Assembly: GCA_964390805.1 (NCBI GenBank)
Contig: CAYMKL010000170.1
Coordinates: 1-13,568, forward strand
DNA from: CAYMKL01 sp964390805
Lineage (GTDB): Bacteria; Chloroflexota; Anaerolineae; VGOG01
DNA length: 13,568 nt
Direction: 5' to 3'
Position 1 is the first letter of the stretch. Every line of letters begins with the position of its first letter. Made by a program: the position numbers and the translations under genes. Positions 1 to 7,594 of the stretch are shown here, one piece after another. The notes beneath the pieces were generated by a model. It saw only the letters and a list, made by a program, of their open reading frames with translations, was not told where the DNA came from and ran no database searches.

Positions 1-2331
1 AGATGGCCCCAGGCGTTCCTGGGGCAAGGCTGCGGCTGCAGACCAGGGGTGGAGGAGGCCGTAGGACTTCAGCTTCTAGGGTGTAGGGCCTGGAGCTGTA
101 GGCCCCGTTATGGCCCAGCACCTGCACGTAGTAGAACCCCGTGGCGTACACGGCGACGTCCCACACTTGCTCGTCCTCGGTACCTAGATGGAAGGAGATA
201 TCCGCTAGAGGGATGTCGGCCAGGGGTATATCCGCCAGGGGTATATCCGCCAGGGGGATGTCTGCTAACGGGATGTCGGCTAGAGGGATGTCGGCCAGAG
301 GGGTATCCGAAGGGGCATCGGTGGAGCTATAGAGGATGAGGTCGAAGTCCTCGTGCAGGTCGGTCAGGGTGAAGATGACGATGGAGCCGCGTTCGGGAAC
401 CGGGAACTTGTAGAAGTCCACGTCGGTGGGACTGCTGATGTACGATACCCAATCGCCCTCGCTGATGGGATAGGCCAGGGTCCAGTCATCGTTGGTCTCA
501 AAGGTGTTGGGGATAGTCTCTTCTCGGACCACCGGGCTGGAGAACTCCGAGGTGTTCTTAGCTCCGTCCGTGGCCGTGGCCATCACATTGACGCCCCTCA
601 GCGATCTGGCGAATTCGAAGTGACCTTGAGCATCGGTGGAGGTGCTTCCCAGGAAGAAGCGTCCTTCGTCGGCGTCATCGCCAAAGATCTCCACCTTAGA
701 GCCAGGTGGGGCCGTGCCGGCCACTGTGTTTCCCACCGCGGCCATCAGGGAGGGTGGAGCTAACCCCTCATTCCCGCCACTGATGTTCTCGATGCCCTGC
801 CCAGCGTTGTCGTAGATGGCGTTTTGGGTGATGGTGTTTCTGGTGGTGGTGGAGCCCTCCACGCGCACGCCAGCGCCGCCGTTGCCTGAGATAGAGTTGC
901 CCCGGATGAGGTTATTCCTGGCTCCGCAACATATCTCGACGCCGTTGTCAGGGAAGTTGACGATTTGCATTCCCCGAATGGCGTTACCGCCCGAGGTGAT
1001 GCGGAAGCCGGACCCCGAAGATAGCCCGCTGCCATCAAGGACGACCCCGGCGTCGCTGGTGTCAATCGTCAGGTTGCCCTGGTTGATGTCCGGCAGGGGG
1101 CTGGTGAGCACGATAGTCGCCGGAAACACAGCGGCATCAAAGTTGATCTGGGCGCCACTGATAGCATTCTCTAGACAGGCGCGCAGCGATCCAGTCCCTC
1201 CGTCATTGGTGTTGGTCACAGTGCAGCCGGTTGTCGCCGTTCGTGTTGGCGTGCTGGTTGCGGTTGGCATGTTAGTCGGTGTTACCGTCGCCGTGTCGGT
1301 CGGCGTTGGTGTCGGGGTGTTGGTCGGCGTGTTGGTTGGCGTAGCGGGCGTGCCGGTTGCGGTTGGTGTATTGGTCGGCGTTGCCGTCGCCGTGTCGGTC
1401 GGCGTTGGTGTCGGGGTGTTGGTCAGCGTGTTGGTGGGCGTGCCGGTTGCGGTTGGTGTGTTGGTCGGCGTTGCCGTCGCCGTGTCGGTCGGCGTTGGCG
1501 TCGAGGTGTTCGTCGCCGTGTTGGTGGGCGTTTGAGTGGGTAGGCTCGTAACCGTTGGTGTCTTCGTAGGGGTACGCGTTTTCGTCGGCGTCCGGGTGGT
1601 TGTCTTCGTAGGTGTCCTGCTTGGCGTGTTGGTGGGCGTGGCGGGAGTGCTGGTTGCCGTCGGTGTCCTCGTGGGGGTAGGTGTTTTAGTTGGCGTCGGG
1701 GTGGTTGTCTTCGTCGCCGTTGCTGTCTTCGTAGGTGTCCTGCTTGGCGTGTTGGTGGGCGTGGCGGGAGGGCTGGTTNNNNNNNNNNNNNNNNNNNNNN
1801 NNNNNNNNNNNNNNNNNNNNNNNNNNNNNNNNNNNNNNNNNNNNNNNNNNNNNNNNNNNNNNNNNNNNNNNNNNNNNNTGTCTTCGTAGGTGTCCTGCTT
1901 GGCGTGTTGGTGGGCGTGGCGGGAGGGCTGGTTGCCGTCGGCGTCTTTGTGGGGGTGGTTGTTCTAGTCGGCGTCGGGGTGGTTGTCTTCGTCGCCGTTG
2001 CTGTCTTCGTAGGTGTCCCACTTGGCGTGTTTGTTGGCGTGGCTGTGTTCGTAGCCACCAGAGTGGGCGTCCAGGTAGCTGTGGGGGTAGACGTAGCTTC
2101 GTCGGTAGGCACAGACATTGACGACCACGTTCTGGCACCCTTGGCCACAACAGCGGGAGCAGGCGGCTTTGCCCTTTCGATCTGGCTCACCGGCTCTGCG
2201 TTCTGGACGATTGCGGACTCCATTGGCCGCACAGCAATAGTGCTGGCCGAAGGTAGGACAGCAAGGATGAAGAAGGTGATCAGGGTTAGAACTGCAATTG
2301 TGAGCGTTGTGTTGGTGCGTTTTGTTCTCAT
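1..2331 (-). CDS. Secreted Thr/Pro-stalk, beta-helix and PPC-like domain protein, C-terminus off the window
   Basis: Large exported protein; function unknown, probably a surface or extracellular adhesin- or hydrolase-like protein. The ATG at 2329-2331 has AAGGAG about 8 nt upstream. A signal peptide (basic start, long hydrophobic core, roughly residues 1-33) is followed by a low-complexity Thr-Pro stalk. After the gap, the frame whose codons begin at 1777 is open without a stop to position 1. It encodes the rest of the stalk, then a right-handed beta-helix region with NxIxxNxI-type rungs (about 1215-760), an Ig-like stretch (about 750-560) and a bacterial pre-peptidase C-terminal (PPC)-like sandwich with the DVDFYKF motif (about 520-100). 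A 15-bp minisatellite encodes seven PLADI-type pentapeptides inside the PPC-like region. A 100-N gap interrupts the gene and places the two halves in different frames as written. Merging the identical 55-bp flanks restores one frame of at least 725 codons. The domains are seen in the sequence; the role is inferred. Confidence 0.8.
190..309 (-). repeat. 15-bp coding minisatellite (PLADI pentapeptide repeats)
   Basis: Seven consecutive 15-bp units occupy 205-219, 220-234, 235-249, 250-264, 265-279, 280-294 and 295-309, with a partial unit at 190-204. On the minus strand each encodes Ala-Asp-Ile-Pro-Leu in register. The units differ mostly at synonymous positions (Ala, Asp, Ile, Pro and Leu codons all vary), so the peptide is better conserved than the DNA. 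The array sits inside the PPC-like domain, between its first strands and the VYATGFYYVQV strand. Confidence 0.9.
1724..1933. repeat. Identical 55-bp flanks on both sides of the scaffold gap
   Basis: Bases 1724-1778 and 1879-1933 are identical over 55 positions. The left copy ends exactly where the Ns begin and the right copy starts exactly where they end. This is what two assembly-graph edges overlapping by a 55-mer look like. Collapsing the copies joins codon 1930-1932 to codon 1775-1777 in one uninterrupted frame. Confidence 0.85.
1779..1878. other. Assembly gap (100 Ns)
   Basis: Exactly 100 N characters, a conventional placeholder for a gap of unknown size. It lies in the repetitive Thr-Pro stalk of the secreted protein, where short reads would be hard to resolve. 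As written it shifts the reading frame, so any gene call across it will be broken. Confidence 0.98.
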
Positions 2332-2430
2332 CGCCAGCTCCTTTCTTGTTACCTAGGGTTGCTCTCCACCAATCTCATTACCCGACATCGAAAATCAGAA
2401 ATCCCTTTTCCATTATTGCCTGTCAAGAAT

Positions 2431-2459
2431 AGTATACCAAATTTTCCCTCGTTTGGCAA
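2431..2459 (-). promoter_or_regulatory. Promoter of the secreted beta-helix gene
   Basis: On the minus strand, TTGCCA (2454-2459) is separated by 17 bp from TATACT (2431-2436), and TGG precedes the -10, making it an extended -10. Transcription would start near 2424, leaving a leader of about 93 nt before the ATG at 2331. Confidence 0.65.
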
Positions 2460-2473
2460 TAACCAAAAAAAGT

Positions 2474-2539
2474 CGCAAAAGCCACTCTGTGAGACGGCCC
2501 GAGATGGGCCTGCGAGGGGAAAACGGAGTTGCTTTTGCG
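2474..2539. repeat. Nested inverted repeat between divergent promoters
   Basis: Arms 2474-2482 and 2531-2539 are perfect 9-bp complements. After one mismatch the stem continues for seven more pairs (2484-2490 with 2523-2529, one of them G-U). A second stem, GGCCC with GGGCC (2496-2500 / 2506-2510), closes a 5-nt loop. A run of six or more A lies just left of it, so read on the minus strand it resembles a hairpin followed by a T tract. It could be an insulating terminator or a protein-binding palindrome. It lies upstream of both promoters, so neither main transcript should contain it. Confidence 0.6.
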
Positions 2540-2576
2540 GTATTGACAAGAAAGGCACTTCTTGGGTAACGGTTGT

Positions 2577-2605
2577 TTGCGTGCTTTAGCTAAATGTGCT
2601 ATAAT
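2577..2605 (+). promoter_or_regulatory. Promoter of rpsO
   Basis: A perfect TATAAT at 2600-2605 is preceded by TGC (extended -10). A partial -35, TTGCGT, lies at 2577-2582 with a 17-bp spacer. The start point would be near 2612, giving a leader of about 80 nt. In that leader ACAAC+GG (2619-2626) can pair with CC+GTTGT (2662-2668) just before the ribosome binding site. S15 commonly autoregulates through leader structure, but a regulatory role here is only inference. Confidence 0.7.
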
Positions 2606-2691
2606 GTGTCAGCAGAACACAACCGGCCTTTGGCTCTCAAATCCATTTTTTGATCCCAAATCCGTTGTAGTCTATCAATAAGGAGGTAAAT

Positions 2692-2961
2692 GTGGCTCTA
2701 TCGAGGGACGAGAAAACAACCATCATACAAGAGTATCACGTGCATCCCACAGACACCGGCTCCCCTGAGGTCCAAATCGCGCTGCTGACGAACAGGATCA
2801 ATTACCTGATTGAACACCTGAGAAACCACAAGCACGACGAACATTCGCGGCGGGGACTGTTGAAGCTGGTCGGGCAGCGCAGGCGTCATTTGGCGTATCT
2901 GAATCGAAAGGATTCGGAACGCTACAGAAGCATTATCGGGCGACTGGGGCTGCGGAAATAG
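2692..2961 (+). CDS. rpsO: 30S ribosomal protein S15
   Basis: Protein S15 of the small ribosomal subunit binds the central domain of 16S rRNA early in assembly and forms an intersubunit bridge. The 89-residue product has the normal length for the family. It carries the typical T-G-S-P-E-V-Q-I-A segment, the H-x-x-D-x-x-S-R-R-G-L helix and the R-R-x-L-x-Y-L segment. The start is GTG at 2692, with AGGAGGT at 2681-2687 four bases upstream; the overlapping ATG at 2690 is in another frame. It is the first gene of an rpsO-pnp pair, an arrangement conserved across many bacteria, and is preceded by a strong extended -10 promoter. Confidence 0.98.
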   Translation: MALSRDEKTTIIQEYHVHPTDTGSPEVQIALLTNRINYLIEHLRNHKHDEHSRRGLLKLVGQRRRHLAYLNRKDSERYRSIIGRLGLRK

Positions 2962-2973
2962 CTTGTCGCAAAG

Positions 2974-3001
2974 ATGTGCTGCGCGATAGAGCGAAGCACG
3001 T
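2974..3001 (+). repeat. Hairpin just after rpsO
   Basis: GTGCT (2976-2980) pairs with AGCAC (2995-2999). After one G/A mismatch CGC pairs with GCG, closing a 6-nt loop. It starts 12 nt after the rpsO stop. No T tract follows, so it is more likely an mRNA-processing or stability hairpin than an intrinsic terminator. In Escherichia coli the rpsO-pnp spacer is also a site of attenuation and RNase III cleavage, but equivalence here is inference. Confidence 0.5.
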
Positions 3002-3046
3002 GAAATAACCCAAACAAGATGCGAGGTTGGGTGATGAGGTTTAGGA

Positions 3047-3143
3047 ATTGGGGAGTGGGCCCAATCAATGACCAATGAGCCAATGACCAATGACCAATTG
3101 GGATTTGGTCATTGGTTCATTGTGATTTGACTCACTCCCCAGT
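3047..3143. repeat. 97-bp imperfect palindrome in the rpsO-pnp spacer
   Basis: The inner arms 3073-3090 and 3105-3122 pair over 18 positions, with one G-U, around a 14-nt loop. A middle stem pairs 3063-3067 with 3123-3127. An outer stem pairs 3047-3059 with 3131-3143, with two wobbles. The inner arm consists of 7-bp CCAATGA-type repeats. It ends 43 bp before the pnp start codon, so the pnp transcript would carry a long hairpin in its leader. Confidence 0.75.
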
Positions 3144-3186
3144 CCCTGGCCTCTGAGCTTGACCTCAGCTCGGAGGTGCAAATCTA

Positions 3187-5385
3187 ATGACAAATCAATT
3201 CACCGGTGCTATTGGGGACCATCCCATTAGCATTGAGACCGGCAAGCTGGCCGGCCAGGCGGGTGGTGCTGTTACCTTGCGTTGTGGCGATACCTTGCTT
3301 TTGGCTACGGCCACTATGTCGAAGGAACCCCGCGAAGGCGGGGACTTCCTCCCTCTAACTGTAGACTATGAGGAAAGGCTCTACGCCGCAGGACGCATCC
3401 CCGGCAGCTTCTTCCGCCGCGAGGGGCGCCCCCACGAGGCAGCCATCCTCATCTGCCGCCTCACCGATCGCTCCATCCGCCCTCTCTTTCCCAAAGACCT
3501 GCGCAATAACATACAGGTTATCGTCACCGCGCTGTCCCACGATCAGGAACATCAGATGGACATCCTGGCCATAATCGGGGCCTCAGCGGCTCTCACCATT
3601 TCCAACATCCCCTTCATGGGGCCGGTGGGAGCGGCGCGAGTAGGGTATACTGATGGGCAGTTGGTTTTCAACCCCACCATCTCCCAGATGGAAGAGAGCA
3701 GCTTGGACTTGCGCTTGGCCGGTACGGCCGATGCCATGATGATGTTGGAGGCTGGCGCCAACGAGGTGTCGGAGGAGCTGATACTGGAGGCCACCAAGTC
3801 CGGCCACGAGGCCATGCAGCCCATCATCGCTCTCCTGGAGGAGATGCGCCATCAGGTGGGCAAGCCCAAGTCGGAGTACCAGTCCTTTGCCGTGAGCGCG
3901 GGATTACGCCAGATCGTCGCTGAGCGCGTGGACGGGCGGATCAGGAAAGTCCTGGACCAGACCAGCGAGAAGGAGGAGCGAAAAGGGGCCCTGGACGCTC
4001 TAAAAAATGAACTCTTGGCTGAACTGGTAGATGAATACCAGGAGAAGGACGTTAAGGAGGTCTTCAACGGCTTGATGAGGGACGAGGTGCGCAAGCAGAT
4101 TCTTCACGAGGGCGTTCGACCCGATGGGCGTGGCCCGGAAGATATTCGGGCCATATCCTGCGAGGTCGGCATCTCGCCGCGGGCCCACGGAACGGGGCTC
4201 TTCAACCGGGGCGAGACCCAGGTGCTGACCATCGCTACCCTGGGCACCCCCAGGGAAGAGAAGCGACTGGATGGCCTCTATCCTGAGGAGGCCAAGCGTT
4301 TCATGCACCACTACAACTTCCCGCCCTACTCTACTGGGGAGGCTCGCTGGCTGCGTGGGCCAGGCCGGAGGGAAATCGGCCACGGAGCCCTTGCCGAGCG
4401 AGCCCTCTTGCCCATGATCCCCCCCGAGGACGAGTTCCCTTATACCATTCGCCTGGTTTCTGAGGCGCTCTCCTCCAATGGTTCCACTTCCATGGCCAGC
4501 GTCTGCGGTTCCACGCTGGCCCTGATGGACACTGGCGTGCCCATCAGGGCCCCGGTGTCCGGCATAGCCATGGGTTTGGTCAAGGCTGGGGACGAGTACC
4601 GCATCCTGACCGACATCCAGGGGCTCGAGGATCACCTGGGGGACATGGATTTCAAAGTGGCTGGGACCAGGGAGGGTATCACCGCTCTGCAGATGGATAT
4701 CAAAGTCAAGGGCATTAGCTACGAGATCATGGCCCAGGCCCTGGCACAGGCAAAAGGGGCTCGCTTCTTTATCCTGGACAAGATGCTGGAGGTGCTTCCT
4801 GAGGCCAGGCCAGAGATGTCACCCTACGCGCCGCGCATCACCATCATCAAGATTGATCCTGAGATGATCGGCACTATCATAGGCCCTGGCGGCAAGACCA
4901 TCCGCCGTATCCAAGAGGAGACGGGGGTCAAGATAGACGTGGCGGACGACGGCAGCGTCTACATCGCCTCGGCCGATGGTCCCAGTTCACAGCGGGCCAA
5001 GGAAATGGTAGAAGCCCTGGTAGAGAGACCAGAGATAGGAAAGATTTACACCGGCAAAGTGGTGCGCATCGAGGATTACGGAGCCTTTGTGGAGATACTG
5101 CCCGGCAAGGATGGTATGGTACACATTTCGCAACTAGCGGATTACCGGGTACCCAGTGTGCGGGATGTAGTTCGTATGGGCGACGAGATCATGGTCATGG
5201 TCATTGACATTGACCGGGAGGGTAAGATCAAACTCTCCCGTCAGGCTGTCCTGGAGGGTTGGACAGCCGAGGAGGCCCGCGAGCGCGACCGTAAGCCCTC
5301 CGGTCGGACGGGGCGGCGCGATTCTCGGAACTCTGGCCATGGCGGCAGTGGGTCGCGCGATCGGCGCCCTTCCCAGCGTCGTTAG
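3187..5385 (+). CDS. pnp: Polyribonucleotide nucleotidyltransferase (PNPase)
   Basis: A phosphorolytic 3'-to-5' exoribonuclease of the cytoplasmic RNA-decay machinery; it can also add tails from nucleoside diphosphates. The 732 residues show the full family layout: first RNase PH-like domain (about 12-145), all-helical linker, second RNase PH-like domain (about 320-540), KH domain with the G-P-G-G loop (about 555-615) and S1 domain (about 620-695). A basic Arg/Ser/Gly tail ends the protein. The catalytic segment E-D-H-L-G-D-M-D-F-K is intact (Asp482, Asp488, Lys490). The ATG at 3187 has GGAGGT at 3172-3177, 9 nt upstream. It follows rpsO by 225 bp that hold two hairpins. The family is often autoregulated through leader cleavage, which could involve these hairpins (inference). 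Confidence 0.98.
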   Translation: MTNQFTGAIGDHPISIETGKLAGQAGGAVTLRCGDTLLLATATMSKEPREGGDFLPLTVDYEERLYAAGRIPGSFFRREGRPHEAAILICRLTDRSIRPLFPKDLRNNIQVIVTALSHDQEHQMDILAIIGASAALTISNIPFMGPVGAARVGYTDGQLVFNPTISQMEESSLDLRLAGTADAMMMLEAGANEVSEELILEATKSGHEAMQPIIALLEEMRHQVGKPKSEYQSFAVSAGLRQIVAERVDGRIRKVLDQTSEKEERKGALDALKNELLAELVDEYQEKDVKEVFNGLMRDEVRKQILHEGVRPDGRGPEDIRAISCEVGISPRAHGTGLFNRGETQVLTIATLGTPREEKRLDGLYPEEAKRFMHHYNFPPYSTGEARWLRGPGRREIGHGALAERALLPMIPPEDEFPYTIRLVSEALSSNGSTSMASVCGSTLALMDTGVPIRAPVSGIAMGLVKAGDEYRILTDIQGLEDHLGDMDFKVAGTREGITALQMDIKVKGISYEIMAQALAQAKGARFFILDKMLEVLPEARPEMSPYAPRITIIKIDPEMIGTIIGPGGKTIRRIQEETGVKIDVADDGSVYIASADGPSSQRAKEMVEALVERPEIGKIYTGKVVRIEDYGAFVEILPGKDGMVHISQLADYRVPSVRDVVRMGDEIMVMVIDIDREGKIKLSRQAVLEGWTAEEARERDRKPSGRTGRRDSRNSGHGGSGSRDRRPSQRR

Positions 5386-5418
5386 CTTGTTGGAAGTCGT
5401 AGGTGTTTGATCGCCGAA

Positions 5419-5458
5419 GGTCTCCCGACCGAGGCGAAAGGGGCTCGGTCAGAAGACC
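5419..5458 (+). repeat. Hairpin between pnp and lepB
   Basis: GGTCT (5419-5423) pairs with AGACC (5454-5458). Inside a 3x3 internal loop, GACCGAG (5427-5433) pairs with CTCGGTC (5444-5450) around a 10-nt purine-rich loop. No T tract follows. The stem ends directly against the GTG at 5459, which argues against that codon as the lepB start because no free ribosome binding site precedes it. Confidence 0.65.
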
Positions 5459-5506
5459 GTGGAGGAGGGCTTCCCGCGCCCATCGCAAGAAGTTGGAGGT
5501 TGGAGG

Positions 5507-6070
5507 TTGGACGAATTTCAGCAGGATACAGAAATTGAAAAACGAGAGGCGGCTCTGAGGGTAGCGTTGAGGTGGTTGAGCGAGGCCGTGGAGACTATCG
5601 TGCCCGCTGTTCTCATCGCCGTCCTCATCAATCTCTTCCTGGCACAGGCCACCCGGGTCTACGGCCAGAGTATGGAGCCCAACTTACACTCAGACCAGCG
5701 CCTGGTGGTGGAGAAGCTCTCCTATAACTTCCACGAGCCACAGCGGGGCGACATCATTATCCTCAACGTTCCTCAGGCTGGGTCAGGGCTTCTCATCAAG
5801 CGAGTCATCGGCCTGCCGGGCGAGAAGGTGGAGATCAAGGGCGGCAGAGTCTACATCAACGAGCAAGCTGTTGAAGAACCCTATCTCTCTAATCAGACCC
5901 AAAGGGACATGAAGGCCATCGTTGTGCCGCCTAAGCACGTTTTCGTCCTGGGCGATAACCGTGGCTTCAGCAACGACTCTCGCGCCTTTGGCCCGGTGCC
6001 CCTGGATAGCGTCATCGGCCGGGCCTGGTTTTCCTACTGGCCTCTCGATCAGGTAGGATTTTTGGAGTGA
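5507..6070 (+). CDS. lepB: Signal peptidase I
   Basis: A membrane-bound serine protease (family S26) that removes signal peptides from secreted proteins at the outer face of the membrane. One N-terminal membrane helix (V-P-A-V-L-I-A-V-L-I region) is followed by box B with the catalytic Ser in G-Q-S-M-E-P, box D with the catalytic Lys in L-I-K-R-V-I-G-L-P-G, and box E, G-D-N-R-x-x-S-x-D-S-R. About 187 residues, in the short range typical of this enzyme. The start is uncertain. TTG at 5507 has GGAGG 7 nt upstream and is chosen here; GTG at 5459 in the same frame would add 16 residues, but it abuts a hairpin, has no ribosome binding site, and the added part includes 7-bp repeat sequence. It lies downstream of pnp and 57 bp before the AI-2E-type gene, probably cotranscribed. 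Confidence 0.93.
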   Translation: MDEFQQDTEIEKREAALRVALRWLSEAVETIVPAVLIAVLINLFLAQATRVYGQSMEPNLHSDQRLVVEKLSYNFHEPQRGDIIILNVPQAGSGLLIKRVIGLPGEKVEIKGGRVYINEQAVEEPYLSNQTQRDMKAIVVPPKHVFVLGDNRGFSNDSRAFGPVPLDSVIGRAWFSYWPLDQVGFLE

Positions 6071-6127
6071 ATCAGAAAGTTTCTCCACAAAGTGTCCGGT
6101 AGCGAATTCTAGGATCGAGTACCCATC

Positions 6128-7354
6128 ATGTCCAAAAGCTGGAGCGACACCACTAAGTGGCTAGTGATCATCAGTAGCCTGCTGGCCCTGGTTTGGCTTG
6201 TCTATCGCTTCAGCCAGATCATCTCTCCCCTGGTCATTGCCGTCATCCTGGCCTACGTTCTCAATCCCCCGGTCAGACTCCTCACTACCAGGGCCAGGCT
6301 ATCCCGCACCTGGGCCGTGGTTAGTGTCTACCTGGCCCTCATCGTCATCCTGAGCCTGGTGCTCGTGGCCTTCGTTCCCAGCCTCATCCAACAGGTGAAG
6401 AGCATGGACGTGGGCCTTCAGGACAGCGTCGAGGGCATCAGCAGCTTCTTCGAGCGGCCTCTCTTCATCTTCGGCTTCTACGTTGACCTCATGGCTGTCT
6501 ATCAGGAGGTGAGCGGCACCTTGCAGAACATCGTCTCTCCCCTGGCCTCGCAGACAGTTTCTTTCCTTATCGGCCTGGCCTCTGGTCTTGCCTGGCTTGT
6601 CTTCGTCCTTATCGTTTCTTTCTACTTGCTCAAAGACCTGGGTAAACTCAGTCACTTCATTCATGGACTGGTGCCGCTGGATTATCGGGATGAGGTTCGC
6701 CGGTTGGGAGAGGAAATCAATGTGATCTGGAGCGCCTTCTTCCGGAGCCAGCTCGTCCTCTGTGCTGTCATAGGGGCGTTGGTGGGAGTGACCATGCGGG
6801 TTGTGGGGGTGAGGAACGCCCTCATTCTGGGGATAATAGCCGGCGTCCTGGAGATCATCCCCAACATCGGCCCCGCCATCGCTGCCATTCCCGCCGTCCT
6901 CATCGCCTACTTTCAGGGCCCTACCTACCTGCCCCTATCCAACGGGTGGGTTGCTCTCCTGGTCATTGGGCTTTACGTGGTTATCCAGCAGTTGGAGAAC
7001 AACATCCTGGTACCCCGCATCATTGGCCGCAGCCTCAACCTGCATCCCCTGGTGGTAATCATCGGGGCCATCGCTGGGGCAAACCTGGCTGGTGTTTTGG
7101 GCATGTTTCTGGCTGCCCCCACCCTCGCCAGCCTGCGCATTGTGGGGAACTACGTTCATCGCAAGCTGTTGGACCTGGAGCCCTTCGACTATGCTCAGGA
7201 CAGGCCCTTCGGCCCATCGGCCCTTCGGCAGAGCTCAGGGCAGGCCTTGCTCAGGGCAAGCTCCTTTTCGGTACAGGAAGACCAGGGAGACTCAGAGGAA
7301 CCGGAGTCCGTGCAAGAGGAAGAAGGTGTAACGGATGTGGGAGCAGAAGGGTAG
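6128..7354 (+). CDS. AI-2E family (PerM-type) transporter
   Basis: Polytopic inner-membrane protein of the AI-2E transporter family (PF01594), whose members include TqsA-type autoinducer exporters, ion antiporters and PerM-like proteins of unknown substrate. I see about eight hydrophobic helices. They include the N-terminal pair and the family-typical E-I-I-P-N-I-G-P segment followed by the Q-Q-L-E-N-N-I-L-V-P-R segment and the final G-A-N-L-A-G-V-L-G-M-F-L-A-A-P helix. The substrate cannot be told from sequence. The product is 408 residues, somewhat longer than typical. Residues from about 351 onward are translated copies of a dispersed nucleotide repeat (see 7178-7262) followed by an acidic tail, so they are probably not part of the conserved fold. 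It is the last gene before the intrinsic terminator at 7409-7441. The ribosome binding site is weak. Confidence 0.93.
   Translation: MSKSWSDTTKWLVIISSLLALVWLVYRFSQIISPLVIAVILAYVLNPPVRLLTTRARLSRTWAVVSVYLALIVILSLVLVAFVPSLIQQVKSMDVGLQDSVEGISSFFERPLFIFGFYVDLMAVYQEVSGTLQNIVSPLASQTVSFLIGLASGLAWLVFVLIVSFYLLKDLGKLSHFIHGLVPLDYRDEVRRLGEEINVIWSAFFRSQLVLCAVIGALVGVTMRVVGVRNALILGIIAGVLEIIPNIGPAIAAIPAVLIAYFQGPTYLPLSNGWVALLVIGLYVVIQQLENNILVPRIIGRSLNLHPLVVIIGAIAGANLAGVLGMFLAAPTLASLRIVGNYVHRKLLDLEPFDYAQDRPFGPSALRQSSGQALLRASSFSVQEDQGDSEEPESVQEEEGVTDVGAEG
7178..7262 (+). repeat. Dispersed TTCGAC/GCTCAGG repeat cluster inside the AI-2E gene
   Basis: Several units beginning CCCTTCG and ending GCTCAGGRCAGG lie head to tail. 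An 11-bp direct repeat occurs at 7203-7213 and 7219-7229, and a 10-bp direct repeat at 7233-7242 and 7249-7258. The 24-bp unit at 7221-7244 differs at only two positions from 11397-11420 inside cheR. The cluster stays open in frame and encodes the odd Pro-Phe-Asp-Tyr-Ala-Gln-Asp-Arg stretch near the C-terminus. Confidence 0.75.
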
Positions 7355-7408
7355 TAGTGGCTGTGTTGGATGGCCGGCCTACGAACAGGTGAATAGAGGG
7401 GAAATAGT

Positions 7409-7441
7409 GAAGCCGAGGCCGTGTGCCTCGGCTTTGTGTTT
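7409..7441 (+). terminator. Rho-independent terminator
   Basis: AGCCGAGGC (7411-7419) pairs perfectly with GCCTCGGCT (7425-7433) around a 5-nt loop, and flanking A/T and G/T pairs extend the stem. It is followed by a T-rich tail (TTGTGTTT). It lies about 55 bp after the AI-2E stop codon and separates the housekeeping block from the sensory block. Confidence 0.88.
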
Positions 7442-7521
7442 CGTGGGATAAATCCTCTCCTCTCTTTCACGCAAAATTCATACAGGTTTCATGCCACTTT
7501 CACCCATAGACTGGAAAACCA

Positions 7522-7530
7522 TGCTATACT
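7522..7530 (+). promoter_or_regulatory. Extended -10 promoter of the sensory block
   Basis: TGC followed by TATACT (7525-7530) forms an extended -10 about 65 bp before the ATG at 7595. No good -35 is visible 16-18 bp upstream, which fits an extended -10 promoter or one that needs an activator. The stretch 7355-7594 holds only the terminator and this site. Confidence 0.5.
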
Positions 7531-7594
7531 TTGATTGTGATTTAACACGTTTTCCATTACTTGAATGAGCTTGAATGATGTTCCAGGAGGAAAA

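Noticed and set aside
190..309. Considered a classical pentapeptide-repeat (MfpA/Qnr-like) domain
   Set aside because: Only seven units, with Pro at a position normally Ser/Thr/Arg and Ile in place of Leu/Phe. They sit inside a PPC-like domain. Kept only as a structural possibility.
1220..2090. Repetitive tract considered as a CRISPR array or intergenic satellite
   Set aside because: The repeats are short degenerate codon-level units that encode Thr-Pro in one open frame, with no fixed repeat/spacer lengths.
353..2356. Long plus-strand open frames (353-763, 816-1535, 1904-2356) rich in Val/Gly
   Set aside because: They are antisense to the beta-helix and Thr-Pro stalk gene. ACN/CCN codons read backwards give GTN/GGN, which creates valine-glycine frames without stops. 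They have no ribosome binding sites and no domain signal.
2974..3001. rpsO transcription terminator
   Set aside because: The hairpin is good but no T tract follows, and pnp lies directly downstream as in other rpsO-pnp operons.
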